NCBI GenBank assembly: GCA_045638005.1
Contig: JAZUAN010000003.1
Location: 1 to 49,493, forward strand
Direction of reading: 5' to 3'
DNA: 49,493 nucleotides
DNA from: URNF01 sp045638005
Lineage (GTDB): Bacteria; Bacillota; Clostridia; Oscillospirales; Acutalibacteraceae
The notes under the pieces are model-generated. The model saw only the letters and a program-made list of their open reading frames with translations, was not told the origin of the DNA and did not search any database. The position numbers and the translations under genes were made by a program. Shown here one piece after another: positions 25,562 through 33,020 of the stretch. Position 1 is the stretch's first letter, and every line of letters starts with the position of its first letter.

Positions 25562-26812
25562 TTATTTGCGTGTTAAGCTTCTTTGATAGATCCATTCGGT
25601 CGCAAAAGCAAGTTTTGTGACCACATTTTCCTTCGTAGGATAGCAATAAAACGAATCTTTTTCCGTGGAAATATCCACACAGTCGAAAGGCTTGATATAA
25701 CAATAGTCATACTCAATATGCAGACTGTTATTCTCCAAAGGCGTCCGCTGAATACGGTACGGACTGCCATTATAGTGGCCTTCAAGCACAAAACCATTTT
25801 CGGCGTCATGGGTCAATTTTGCCGCACCCAGGTGCTCGAATTTCCAACACCGCGGCATAGAATATACATCCACATCATCGCTAAACGCATATTCTCCGTT
25901 TTCAATCTGCAGGCGCACCTGTTCACGTTCCCATTCAAACCAGTCGGGTACGTGCGCAAATTCCGTTTCGCCTTCCAAAGCAGAAAGTGTACCGTCCTCA
26001 TTGAGATTCCAGCGTTTTTTGCACTCTGTGCAGAAAATCTCAGTGCCCTTAGAAGACATCTTGGATTCAGCCATACAATGAGGGCACTGATACAGCACCT
26101 TATGCAACCCTTCCGCACGGTATGGTTCGGTTATTAAAATACCGTTTTCTTTTTGGTAACGGTAATCGTCATATTGCAGCGCTTCTCTAACGGCGGTATT
26201 GATCTCAGCCACCGACATCTGCTCAATTTGTTCGGCAGTGAGTATCTGTGTCACAGTCGTATGCAGCGGCACCTTCCGTTTTTTACGGAAATTCCAAAAA
26301 GGCGAATGCAAATGATTGCCGTGGTGCACTACCGTCACCACCGGCACCTTATTATGCTTAATAAGCTTGCCGAGCGAGTCCGGCATATACGAGGTGATTC
26401 CGCACGGCGAATACCGCGCTTCCGGATACATGGACAAAATATCGCCGCGTTTCAAAACCCTATTAATGGATTTCACAAGATGCAAATCACGAGTATATTT
26501 ACGAGTACAGATCGCGCCGATAAGCTCCATCAGCCACGGACGGCGATAATAACCGTCAATGCTGACAACATTATTTACGCGATGCGGCAATGTCGCCATT
26601 GCAGCCAATTCAAAATCGATAAAATACATATGATTGCTCAACAACATGTACGGTGGTTTCAAACCATCCATATTGATCTTTTCAACCTTGTATTTTTTTC
26701 CGATTAAAGCAAATTTTGACAACAACCAAATCAACCAAACGATCAAAATCGGCTGACGGATAGGATATTTTGCAGTATTATACCGTTTCTGATTTTTATA
26801 ATTCACATCCAC
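25562..26812 (-). CDS. Lysophospholipid acyltransferase-like protein with zinc ribbon
   Basis: 416 residues. After one hydrophobic segment (PILIVWLIWLLSKFALI) comes a PlsC-type acyltransferase domain with the H(x4)D box in SNHMYFIDFEL (about 58-68) and the second box MYPEARYS (about 134-141). A C-terminal part of about 200 residues contains CPHC...CTEC at about 247-268, a zinc ribbon not usual in PlsC, followed by a beta-rich domain with tryptophans. Substrate unknown. It is the first gene of a probable operon with the CLC gene. Confidence 0.85.
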   Translation of the reverse strand: MDVNYKNQKRYNTAKYPIRQPILIVWLIWLLSKFALIGKKYKVEKINMDGLKPPYMLLSNHMYFIDFELAAMATLPHRVNNVVSIDGYYRRPWLMELIGAICTRKYTRDLHLVKSINRVLKRGDILSMYPEARYSPCGITSYMPDSLGKLIKHNKVPVVTVVHHGNHLHSPFWNFRKKRKVPLHTTVTQILTAEQIEQMSVAEINTAVREALQYDDYRYQKENGILITEPYRAEGLHKVLYQCPHCMAESKMSSKGTEIFCTECKKRWNLNEDGTLSALEGETEFAHVPDWFEWEREQVRLQIENGEYAFSDDVDVYSMPRCWKFEHLGAAKLTHDAENGFVLEGHYNGSPYRIQRTPLENNSLHIEYDYCYIKPFDCVDISTEKDSFYCYPTKENVVTKLAFATEWIYQRSLTRK

Positions 26813-26887
26813 TCTTCATATTCCCCTTTCAACACCAGAGAGACAAGAATAATTCACCTTTTTAAAACAGGTTCACTTTATATGCTG

Positions 26888-26916
26888 ATTTTAACCGATT
26901 TGATAGAAAAAAGCAA
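26888..26916 (-). promoter_or_regulatory. Promoter for the acyltransferase-CLC operon
   Basis: Minus strand TTGCTT (26911-26916), 17-base spacer, TAAAAT (26888-26893). Divergent to the promoter at 26967. Confidence 0.7.
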
Positions 26917-26966
26917 GAATATTTGTTTTCCAATCGAAAGTCATACTTAAAAACCGACAAATGCAG

Positions 26967-26996
26967 TTGCAAACCACCTGAAAACAGTGGTATAAT
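26967..26996 (+). promoter_or_regulatory. Promoter for the hydrolase-nitroreductase operon
   Basis: TTGCAA (26967-26972), 18-base spacer, perfect TATAAT (26991-26996), 28 bases before the ATG at 27025. The spacer contains the imperfect dyad CCACctgaaaacaGTGG. Confidence 0.75.
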
Positions 26997-27024
26997 TGAG
27001 ATACCTTTTCACGGAGACGATCTT

Positions 27025-28014
27025 ATGAAACTTTTTTTGATATTATTGGGATGTGCGGCAATCATATCTTTCTTGATTGTGTTAACCGCGTACACATGCT
27101 TTCGGATGGCATTCTATGCCCCCAAAAGAAAAGAAAAAAGCGGGCAAGAATTCCGTACTCCGCCCGGTAAAATATACGAGCCGTACCGCGATACTATGAT
27201 CGGTTGGATGAAGGAAGCGAGCGCTCTTCCGCACGATGAAATATGTATCACCTCTTTTGACGGATTAAAACTATACGGCAAATACTACGAGTGCATACCC
27301 GACGCACCCATCGAATTGATGATGCACGGATACCGCGGCAGAGCAGAACGCGATCTTTGCGGCGGTGTACAGCGCTGTTTTTCCATTGGTCACAACGCTT
27401 TAGTTGTAGATCAGCGCGCTTGCGGCAAAAGCGAAGGGCGGGTCATTACCTTTGGTGTGAAAGAAAGCCGTGACTGCATATCCTGGGTTAACTACATCGT
27501 ACAGCGTTTCGGTAACGATGTACCCATTATGCTGACCGGCATATCTATGGGGGCTTCCACCGTTCTCATGACCGCCGCCTCACCCTTGCCCGAAAATGTG
27601 ACTGGTGTTCTTGCCGATTGCGGCTTTACCTCCGCACACGATATCATCAAAAAGGTAATTCACGGCATGAAACTTCCTCACAATCTCTTGTATCCGTTTG
27701 TGAAGCTGGGTGCAAAGCTTTTCGGGCAATTCGATTTGGAAGAAACACCTGCTGTTGAGGCGGTCAAACAATCTCGATTACCGATCATTTTTTATCATGG
27801 CGATACAGACGATTTTGTCCCCTGCGAAATGAGTGAACAAAACTTCTATGCTTGCACAAGTCCGAAACAATTAGTGGTTATTCCCGGTGCCGGACACGGT
27901 TTAAGCTATCTGGTAGATACCGACACATACATTCAAACGCTGGTCGCTTTTTGCGAGGAGTACGGTATTCCAACCAGCACCGCCTATTCAGAAAGCAAGG
28001 AGGTCTTATCATGA
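27025..28014 (+). CDS. Alpha/beta hydrolase with N-terminal membrane anchor
   Basis: 329 residues from the ATG at 27025, which has GGAGA upstream; the frame is open to 26923 but that crosses the promoter. A single membrane segment (about residues 2-28) may anchor it. The catalytic set of the alpha/beta-hydrolase fold is visible: oxyanion-type HGYRGRAERD, nucleophile elbow GISMGAS (about 172-178), acid YHGDTDDFVP and histidine PGAGHGLSY. It resembles the YqkD/BAAT-type serine hydrolases; substrate unknown. The stop TGA overlaps the ATG of the nitroreductase gene (ATGA). Confidence 0.9.
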   Translation: MKLFLILLGCAAIISFLIVLTAYTCFRMAFYAPKRKEKSGQEFRTPPGKIYEPYRDTMIGWMKEASALPHDEICITSFDGLKLYGKYYECIPDAPIELMMHGYRGRAERDLCGGVQRCFSIGHNALVVDQRACGKSEGRVITFGVKESRDCISWVNYIVQRFGNDVPIMLTGISMGASTVLMTAASPLPENVTGVLADCGFTSAHDIIKKVIHGMKLPHNLLYPFVKLGAKLFGQFDLEETPAVEAVKQSRLPIIFYHGDTDDFVPCEMSEQNFYACTSPKQLVVIPGAGHGLSYLVDTDTYIQTLVAFCEEYGIPTSTAYSESKEVLS

Positions 28015-28553
28015 ATTTTTCAGAAATCGCACAGCAACGCCAATCTTGTCGCAACTACGACACCGAAAAATCGATAGAGACAGAAAAGATCGACGCTATT
28101 TTGGAAGCGGCGCGTCTCTCCCCTTCCGCTTGCAACGGTCAGCCGTATCACATTACGGTATGTAAAGGCAAAATTGCAAAAGAGGTAGCGACAGCAACCA
28201 TGGGCATGGGCATGAACAAGTTCGCGGCACAAGCACCCGTAATGCTGGTCATATCCGAGCAACCGTATGTCAAAACCGCCGCGTTAGGCTCAAAAATAAA
28301 GGGTAACGATTACCGTTCTATTGACATCGGAATTTTGGCGGCATATATTACCGCCGAAGCCACCGCGCAAAGACTTGGAACATGTATTCTCGGATGGTTT
28401 GACGATGCAAAGATCCGAGAGATCTGTAAACTGGACAGCACTGTGCGCTTGGTCATTACGTTGGGATACGCAAAAGCAGATGATAAGCTACGTAATAAAA
28501 AGCGAAAATCAACCGAAGAACTGGTAACCATAAAAAACACGGATGAGGCTTGA
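28011..28553 (+). CDS. Nitroreductase-family flavoprotein
   Basis: 180 residues from the ATG at 28011 (AAGGAGG upstream). The nitroreductase fold is shown by FSEIAQQRQSCRNYD with the FMN-binding Arg-x-Ser-x-Arg-like box, ARLSPSACNGQPYHITV, IDIGILAAYITAEATAQRLGTC and the C-terminal VITLGYAKADDKLRNKKRKS. The substrate is unknown; these are FMN-dependent NAD(P)H oxidoreductases of small electrophiles. Translationally coupled to the hydrolase. The left arm of the strong downstream terminator encodes its last residues and the stop sits in the loop. Confidence 0.9.
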   Translation: MNFSEIAQQRQSCRNYDTEKSIETEKIDAILEAARLSPSACNGQPYHITVCKGKIAKEVATATMGMGMNKFAAQAPVMLVISEQPYVKTAALGSKIKGNDYRSIDIGILAAYITAEATAQRLGTCILGWFDDAKIREICKLDSTVRLVITLGYAKADDKLRNKKRKSTEELVTIKNTDEA

Positions 28554-28569
28554 CCTCATCCGTGTTTTT
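28533..28569. terminator. Bidirectional intrinsic terminator overlapping the stop codon
   Basis: 16-base-pair stem (28533-28548 with 28554-28569), 5-base loop holding the TGA of the nitroreductase gene, with A and T runs on either side. It can also stop transcripts arriving from hydF on the other strand. Confidence 0.9.
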
Positions 28570-28645
28570 AGTTTTTGTAAAACTATATCACGCTAAAACG
28601 TATTTGCAAACCTCCGCAAGCAACATATCGTTCCCTTTGCGGGTC

Positions 28646-28780
28646 TTAGGAGCCATAGTTGATGGTGGAATGAAACTCATACGGGTTAATGATCACCACA
28701 TCTCCCATGGATGTTTTTAAACCGTTATGCGGGAACTCGTAACAGTTATTGGATTTTTTCAATTGCGGCTCTGCCCAAAA
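28646..28780 (-). pseudogene. Remnant of an AraC-type regulator cupin domain
   Basis: Between the terminator and hydF, a minus-strand reading frame without a usable start codes for about 44 residues ending at a TAA (28646-28648). The translation contains SMGDVVIINPYEFHS, the typical end of the sugar-binding cupin of AraC-family regulators (GD-hydrophobic-INP-x-E-x-HS), preceded by a compatible stretch. There is no start codon with a ribosome site and no helix-turn-helix part, and the open stretch runs back into the end of hydF, so it would be a decayed fragment. Short, so chance similarity cannot be excluded. Confidence 0.5.
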
Positions 28781-28826
28781 ATCTCCCCATAAGCAGTAAA
28801 AACATCCTATCAATCCAAAAGAGCGG

Positions 28827-30011
28827 CTACGTCCGAAAAAAGTTTAAACTTCGTTTTAAGATGCCGTGCATACCGGCAATAGCAATACCGTAATTGACGA
28901 TCGGCACACCGCTCTCTGCCGCTTTGGCAATGCGGTGCTGCATTTCATTCTCATTAAGCATACAGCCGCCGCAATGCACGATCACTTTGTACGATGACAG
29001 ATCTTTCGGGAATTCGCCGCCGGAAGTAAAACTGTATTGCGGTTTCGCGCCCGAAAACTGTTCGATCCAGCCGGGCATTTTTACGGTACCGATATCGTTA
29101 CATTGACGATGGTGTGTGCACCCTTCGGAAATCAATACTTTATCTCCATCCCGCAGATTGCGCAAAGCTGCAACACCTTGCACCAACTGCCGCAGATCGC
29201 CTTTGTACCGCGCCATCAAAATAGAAAAGGAGGTCAACGGAATGTCAGTAGGCACAATTTTCGCCACGCTGCCAAACGCTTGTGAATCGGTGATAACCAT
29301 TCGCGGTTTCTTGCCTAAACTCTCCAATGTTTGCTGTAATTCCTCAACCTGACAGACAACCGCTGTTGCGTGCGCATCCAAAACTTCACGCAGCGTCATC
29401 TGCTGTGGCAGGATCAATCTGCCTTTTGGTGCAGAAGCATCAATGGGTGTTACCAGCACAACCAGATCCCCTGTCGATAACAGATCCGCTATCAACACTT
29501 TCGGATTTTTAGCAGTTTCAGCGAAAACGCCCAACCGCTCTTTCAGTTCATGTACACCTTCGCCGGTAGCGGCACTGACATACATGGTTTTTGGACCGAC
29601 AGCTATTCTCTCTTCTACGAGATCCGCTTTATTGTATGCAATAATATACGGTATTTTTCGGGTATCCAATTCCTTTATCAGTGCGGCATCCAAATCAGAA
29701 ATACCCACCGAACCGTCCACCACCAGCACCGCGATATCGGTTTGTACCAATGCTTGTCTCGCTTTCTCGACACGCAACTGTCCCAGTTCACCCTCGTCAT
29801 CCAAACCCGGGGTGTCTAAAATCACCACGGGGCCGAGCGGTAACAGTTCCATAGCCTTTTTAACAGGATCGGTGGTGGTTCCCTTTACATCGGAGACCAC
29901 CGAAATATTCTGTCCGGTAACAGCATTAACCAAACTGGATTTTCCGGCATTACGCATGCCGAAAAATCCAATATGCAGCCGTTCGGCAGATACAGTATCA
30001 TGCAATCCCAT
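28827..30011 (-). CDS. hydF: [FeFe]-hydrogenase maturation GTPase HydF
   Basis: 394 residues. HydF is the scaffold on which HydE and HydG build the 2Fe subcluster before transfer to the hydrogenase. The N-terminal Ras-like GTPase domain has the P-loop GMRNAGKSSLVNA (about 18-30), switch region (DVKGTTTDPV), DTPGLDD and NKAD; the C-terminal iron-sulfur domain has the cluster ligand motif HCGGCMLNENEM. The gene is last in the maturation operon, 18 bases after hydG, with a GAGGAAA ribosome site. Confidence 0.97.
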   Translation of the reverse strand: MGLHDTVSAERLHIGFFGMRNAGKSSLVNAVTGQNISVVSDVKGTTTDPVKKAMELLPLGPVVILDTPGLDDEGELGQLRVEKARQALVQTDIAVLVVDGSVGISDLDAALIKELDTRKIPYIIAYNKADLVEERIAVGPKTMYVSAATGEGVHELKERLGVFAETAKNPKVLIADLLSTGDLVVLVTPIDASAPKGRLILPQQMTLREVLDAHATAVVCQVEELQQTLESLGKKPRMVITDSQAFGSVAKIVPTDIPLTSFSILMARYKGDLRQLVQGVAALRNLRDGDKVLISEGCTHHRQCNDIGTVKMPGWIEQFSGAKPQYSFTSGGEFPKDLSSYKVIVHCGGCMLNENEMQHRIAKAAESGVPIVNYGIAIAGMHGILKRSLNFFRT

Positions 30012-30029
30012 ACCAGTTTCCTCACTTAA

Positions 30030-31487
30030 TTAAAATCGGAAATCGCGGCGGTTGGAGTTTTTAATATCCACAATATTCTGCTCGGCAATCGCGCGCACCT
30101 TTTCCTTAGGAATGCGCAAAAGCTCATCTTCAACCATTTTATATCCGATTTCCTTAGTCTTATCCGAAGCATAATCCTCCAAATATTCACTCAGCGTCAT
30201 CAGCGCATTGGGATGGCAACAGTTGAGTATCTGTCCGGATTTACAAAGGCTCATAAAACGGTCGCCGGTACGTCCCTCACGATAGCAAGCTGTGCAGAAA
30301 GACGGAATGTGTCCGTTCTCCATCAACCAACGCACCACATCATCCAAGGAGCGCTGATCGGATACATCAAACTGCTCGGTATCATGCGGACGCTCATCAG
30401 CAGAATACCCTGCGTAGCCACCCACCGAAGTGCGGGAGCCACCACTGACCTGCGACACGCCCAAATGCAACAATCTGGAACGCACCTGCTCGTTTTCACG
30501 GGTAGAAACGATAATGCCTGTATACGGCACCGCCAAGCGAATGCAAGCCGTGATTTTAGCAAAGGTATCATCATCAATACCGTTATCAAACTGATCGGGA
30601 TCGATATCGTCCGCCCGCTTCAAACGCGGCACGCTGATAGTATGCGGTCCCACTCCATGCACCGCCTCCAAATGCTCTGCGTGCATCAAAAGACCGGCAA
30701 ATTCGTATTTGTACAATTCCAGACCAAACAAAACGCCTAAGCCTACGTCATCAATGCCGCCATCCATTGCGCGGTCCATGGCTTCTGTGTGATAGGCATA
30801 GTCATGCTTGGGACCTGTGGGGTGCAGCTGTAAATAGCTTTCCTTATGGTAGGTCTCCTGGAACAGAATATATGTGCCGATACCTGCATCCTTCAGTTTA
30901 CGGTAGTTTTCTACCGTGGTCGCCGCGATATTGACATTCACACGACGAATATCACCGTTTTTATGATGAACGCTGTAGATAGTCTTGATGCAGTCTAAAA
31001 TGTACTCAATGGGATTGTTGACGGGATCCTCGCCCGCTTCAATCGCCAATCGCTTATGTCCCATATCCTGCAAAGCGATAACCTCTGCTTTTACCTCTTC
31101 CTGGGTCAGCTTTTTACGCGCAATATGCTTGTTTTTTAAATGATAGGGGCAATATACGCAGCCATTCACACAATAATTAGACAGATACAGCGGAGCAAAG
31201 ATCACAATGCGGTTGCCGTAAAAAGCAAGCTTGATCTCCTCAGCTATAGCATATATTTTTTCAATAACCTCCGGAATATCACATGCCAAAAGCACCGACG
31301 CTTCGCGGTGGGTCAATCCGGCGCACACATGTCCCGTCTCTGTTTTCTTGGGTCTCGCTTTTTCGAGGATCTCCTCAATAAGCGGTAAATTGTTTTTATT
31401 CGCTTCGGCATACGCCAGCGTTTCGCGGATCTCTTCATCACAGATGAATTCTTCCGCTTTCAAAGATTTCGGATTATAATTTGCCAT
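30030..31487 (-). CDS. hydG: [FeFe]-hydrogenase maturase HydG (radical SAM tyrosine lyase)
   Basis: 485 residues. HydG splits tyrosine to p-cresol and dehydroglycine and yields CO and cyanide for the H-cluster. The radical SAM cluster motif CVNGCVYC is at about residues 105-112; the auxiliary-cluster C-terminus CTACYREGRTGDRFMSLCK (about 388-406) is complete. It follows hydE in the same direction with a 39-base gap and an AAAGGAAA ribosome site. Confidence 0.97.
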   Translation of the reverse strand: MANYNPKSLKAEEFICDEEIRETLAYAEANKNNLPLIEEILEKARPKKTETGHVCAGLTHREASVLLACDIPEVIEKIYAIAEEIKLAFYGNRIVIFAPLYLSNYCVNGCVYCPYHLKNKHIARKKLTQEEVKAEVIALQDMGHKRLAIEAGEDPVNNPIEYILDCIKTIYSVHHKNGDIRRVNVNIAATTVENYRKLKDAGIGTYILFQETYHKESYLQLHPTGPKHDYAYHTEAMDRAMDGGIDDVGLGVLFGLELYKYEFAGLLMHAEHLEAVHGVGPHTISVPRLKRADDIDPDQFDNGIDDDTFAKITACIRLAVPYTGIIVSTRENEQVRSRLLHLGVSQVSGGSRTSVGGYAGYSADERPHDTEQFDVSDQRSLDDVVRWLMENGHIPSFCTACYREGRTGDRFMSLCKSGQILNCCHPNALMTLSEYLEDYASDKTKEIGYKMVEDELLRIPKEKVRAIAEQNIVDIKNSNRRDFRF

Positions 31488-31526
31488 AGTAGATTTCCTT
31501 TCTTGAAGTCAGATAATTCTTCCTCT

Positions 31527-32582
31527 TCAGATACTTTCTTTTACGTCGCCACGATCAGTCACAATCTGATAGCCGATGGTTGCCATTCGCTCCGCCAAGG
31601 CGGCTTTACACTGCGCAGATTCAGAGCCGTCAGTAACCTTATTATCGTAAAGCGCATATTTTTTTCTAACAGATGTAGGTGACAAATTGGGCATGACCAC
31701 ATTAGCACCCGCTAAAATTCCTAATTCGCGCCCGTTTGGATGGATAGTCCCAAGAGCGGTAGTAGACGGCAACAGTAAATTGGGGCGGATCAACCGCAAA
31801 ACAGACAGCAGATAGCAGGTCAGCTCCAGCGTTCCCGCCATTTCTCCACCAAAAGGGGTATCTGCCTGGGGAATAAAAGGTCCAATACCGCACATAGCAG
31901 GCTTAAACTGCTCCACAAACTGCAGATCCTTTGCCAGATGTGCAGCCGTCTGATAAGGCGAGCCTACCATAAAGCCACACCCTGTCTGGTAGCCAAGTTC
32001 TTTTAAGTCCCGCAAGCAACGCATGCGCTGCTCAAAAGACATCGTGTCGGGGTGCAGTTTCGCATAATGTGCAGCATCCGCGGTCTCATGCCGCAAAAGA
32101 TACCGATCCGCTCCCGCTGCCCGCAGCCGTGCATAACTTTCTCTGCTTCGTTCTCCCAGTGACAGCGTTATAGCGCAATCGGGATATTCCAATTTGATAG
32201 TTTTCAAAAGATCGCACAAAAAATCATCCTTGAAGGTGCCGTCCTCGCCACCCTGCAAAACAAAGGTGCGAAAACCCAGCGCATACCCCTCACGACAGCA
32301 AGAAAGAATCTCCTCCGCCGTAAGCCTATACCGCTCACAGTTGCCGTTACTGCGACGGATACCACAATACAGACAATCGTTTTTGCAGATGTTGCTAACC
32401 TCAATCAGTCCGCGGATAAAAACCGTATTTCCATAGATCTTTTTTCGCTCAACAACCGCGAGTGTAGCCAGCTGCTCTGCAGCCGCAGGCGTTCGTTCCT
32501 CAATCAGCTGCTGATATTCCGGCAACTCCAATCGATGATCCCGCGCAAGACGCTCAATAAGAGCGGACAGATCCTTACTCAT
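31527..32582 (-). CDS. hydE: [FeFe]-hydrogenase maturase HydE (radical SAM)
   Basis: 351 residues from the ATG at 32582; a GTG four codons earlier (32594) is also possible. HydE is a radical SAM enzyme for the dithiomethylamine bridge of the H-cluster. The cluster motif CKNDCLYC lies at about residues 65-72 in SNICKNDCLYCGIRRSNGNC, and LQGGEDGTF and GCGFMVGSPYQT follow the family pattern. No good ribosome site, but the start overlaps the upstream stop by 8 bases, so coupling is likely. Confidence 0.96.
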   Translation of the reverse strand: MSKDLSALIERLARDHRLELPEYQQLIEERTPAAAEQLATLAVVERKKIYGNTVFIRGLIEVSNICKNDCLYCGIRRSNGNCERYRLTAEEILSCCREGYALGFRTFVLQGGEDGTFKDDFLCDLLKTIKLEYPDCAITLSLGERSRESYARLRAAGADRYLLRHETADAAHYAKLHPDTMSFEQRMRCLRDLKELGYQTGCGFMVGSPYQTAAHLAKDLQFVEQFKPAMCGIGPFIPQADTPFGGEMAGTLELTCYLLSVLRLIRPNLLLPSTTALGTIHPNGRELGILAGANVVMPNLSPTSVRKKYALYDNKVTDGSESAQCKAALAERMATIGYQIVTDRGDVKESI

Positions 32583-32832
32583 GTGTCTGCACACCCGAAT
32601 ACGCGGTCTTCACGCTGACACCGGACAGGCCGCCTATTTTACCGGCAAGCGCTGCGATAGTATCCTGCGGGGCATCCATTGCAATGCTGATAATATTGAT
32701 ATCACGCTTGCGATACGGAATACCCATGCGTCCGATAATAAATTCGCCGTATTCGTGCAACAGCGCATTGATCCGCTCTACCGCTTCGCCGTCCTCTACC
32801 ACAATACTCATAACTGCTACTCTTGTTTCCAT
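32575..32832 (-). CDS. TM1266-type iron-only hydrogenase system protein
   Basis: 85 residues from the ATG at 32832 (GGAGG upstream). The upstream extension to 32913 is in frame but lies inside a structured leader and is rejected. It matches the TM1266 family, small ferredoxin-fold (ACT-like) proteins in hydrogenase maturation operons that are annotated as putative regulators: RVAVMSIVVEDGEAVERIN and the following GRMGIPYRKRDINIISIAMDA (key parts given). The family's ligand is not established. First gene of the operon with hydE, hydG and hydF. Confidence 0.9.
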   Translation of the reverse strand: METRVAVMSIVVEDGEAVERINALLHEYGEFIIGRMGIPYRKRDINIISIAMDAPQDTIAALAGKIGGLSGVSVKTAYSGVQTHE

Positions 32833-32855
32833 AATAAACCTCCGAAAAATGCCAA

Positions 32856-32910
32856 AACCGCATCCGAAAAGGATGCGGTTGTATCGATAAATCTTGAATT
32901 CGCATCCTTT
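32856..32910 (-). promoter_or_regulatory. Attenuator-like leader of the hydrogenase maturation operon
   Basis: Minus-strand leader with three segments. Segment A (32901-32910, minus AAAGGATGCG) can pair with segment B (32868-32877, minus CGCATCCTTT). Segment B also pairs with segment C (32856-32865) to form a stem of 10 base pairs (32856-32865 with 32871-32880, 5-base loop), followed on the minus strand by TTTTGGCATTTTTC and then by the ribosome site of the first gene. The A-B and B-C pairings are mutually exclusive, as in attenuators and riboswitches. Confidence 0.6.
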
Positions 32911-32946
32911 CACGCAGCAAAGGCTTAATGTTAGGAATTTTTTATC

Positions 32947-32975
32947 AGTATACCATTTCTTTATGCATTTGTAAA
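32947..32975 (-). promoter_or_regulatory. Promoter of the hydrogenase maturation operon
   Basis: Minus strand TTTACA (32970-32975), 17-base spacer, TATACT (32947-32952). The predicted leader is about 110 bases long to the ATG at 32832. Confidence 0.8.
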
Positions 32976-32984
32976 GAAAAATAT

Positions 32985-33020
32985 AAAAATGCGAATGTAC
33001 GATTGTACATTCGCATTTTT
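32985..33020 (-). terminator. Intrinsic terminator of the ACT-PFL operon
   Basis: 16-base-pair stem (32985-33000 with 33005-33020) and 4-base loop, directly after the PFL-family stop at 33021. A T run follows on the minus strand within the stem. Confidence 0.9.

Noticed and set aside
32833..32913. Longer start for the TM1266-type gene
   Set aside because: The extension crosses the leader hairpins and has no ribosome site; the ATG at 32832 has GGAGG at the right distance.
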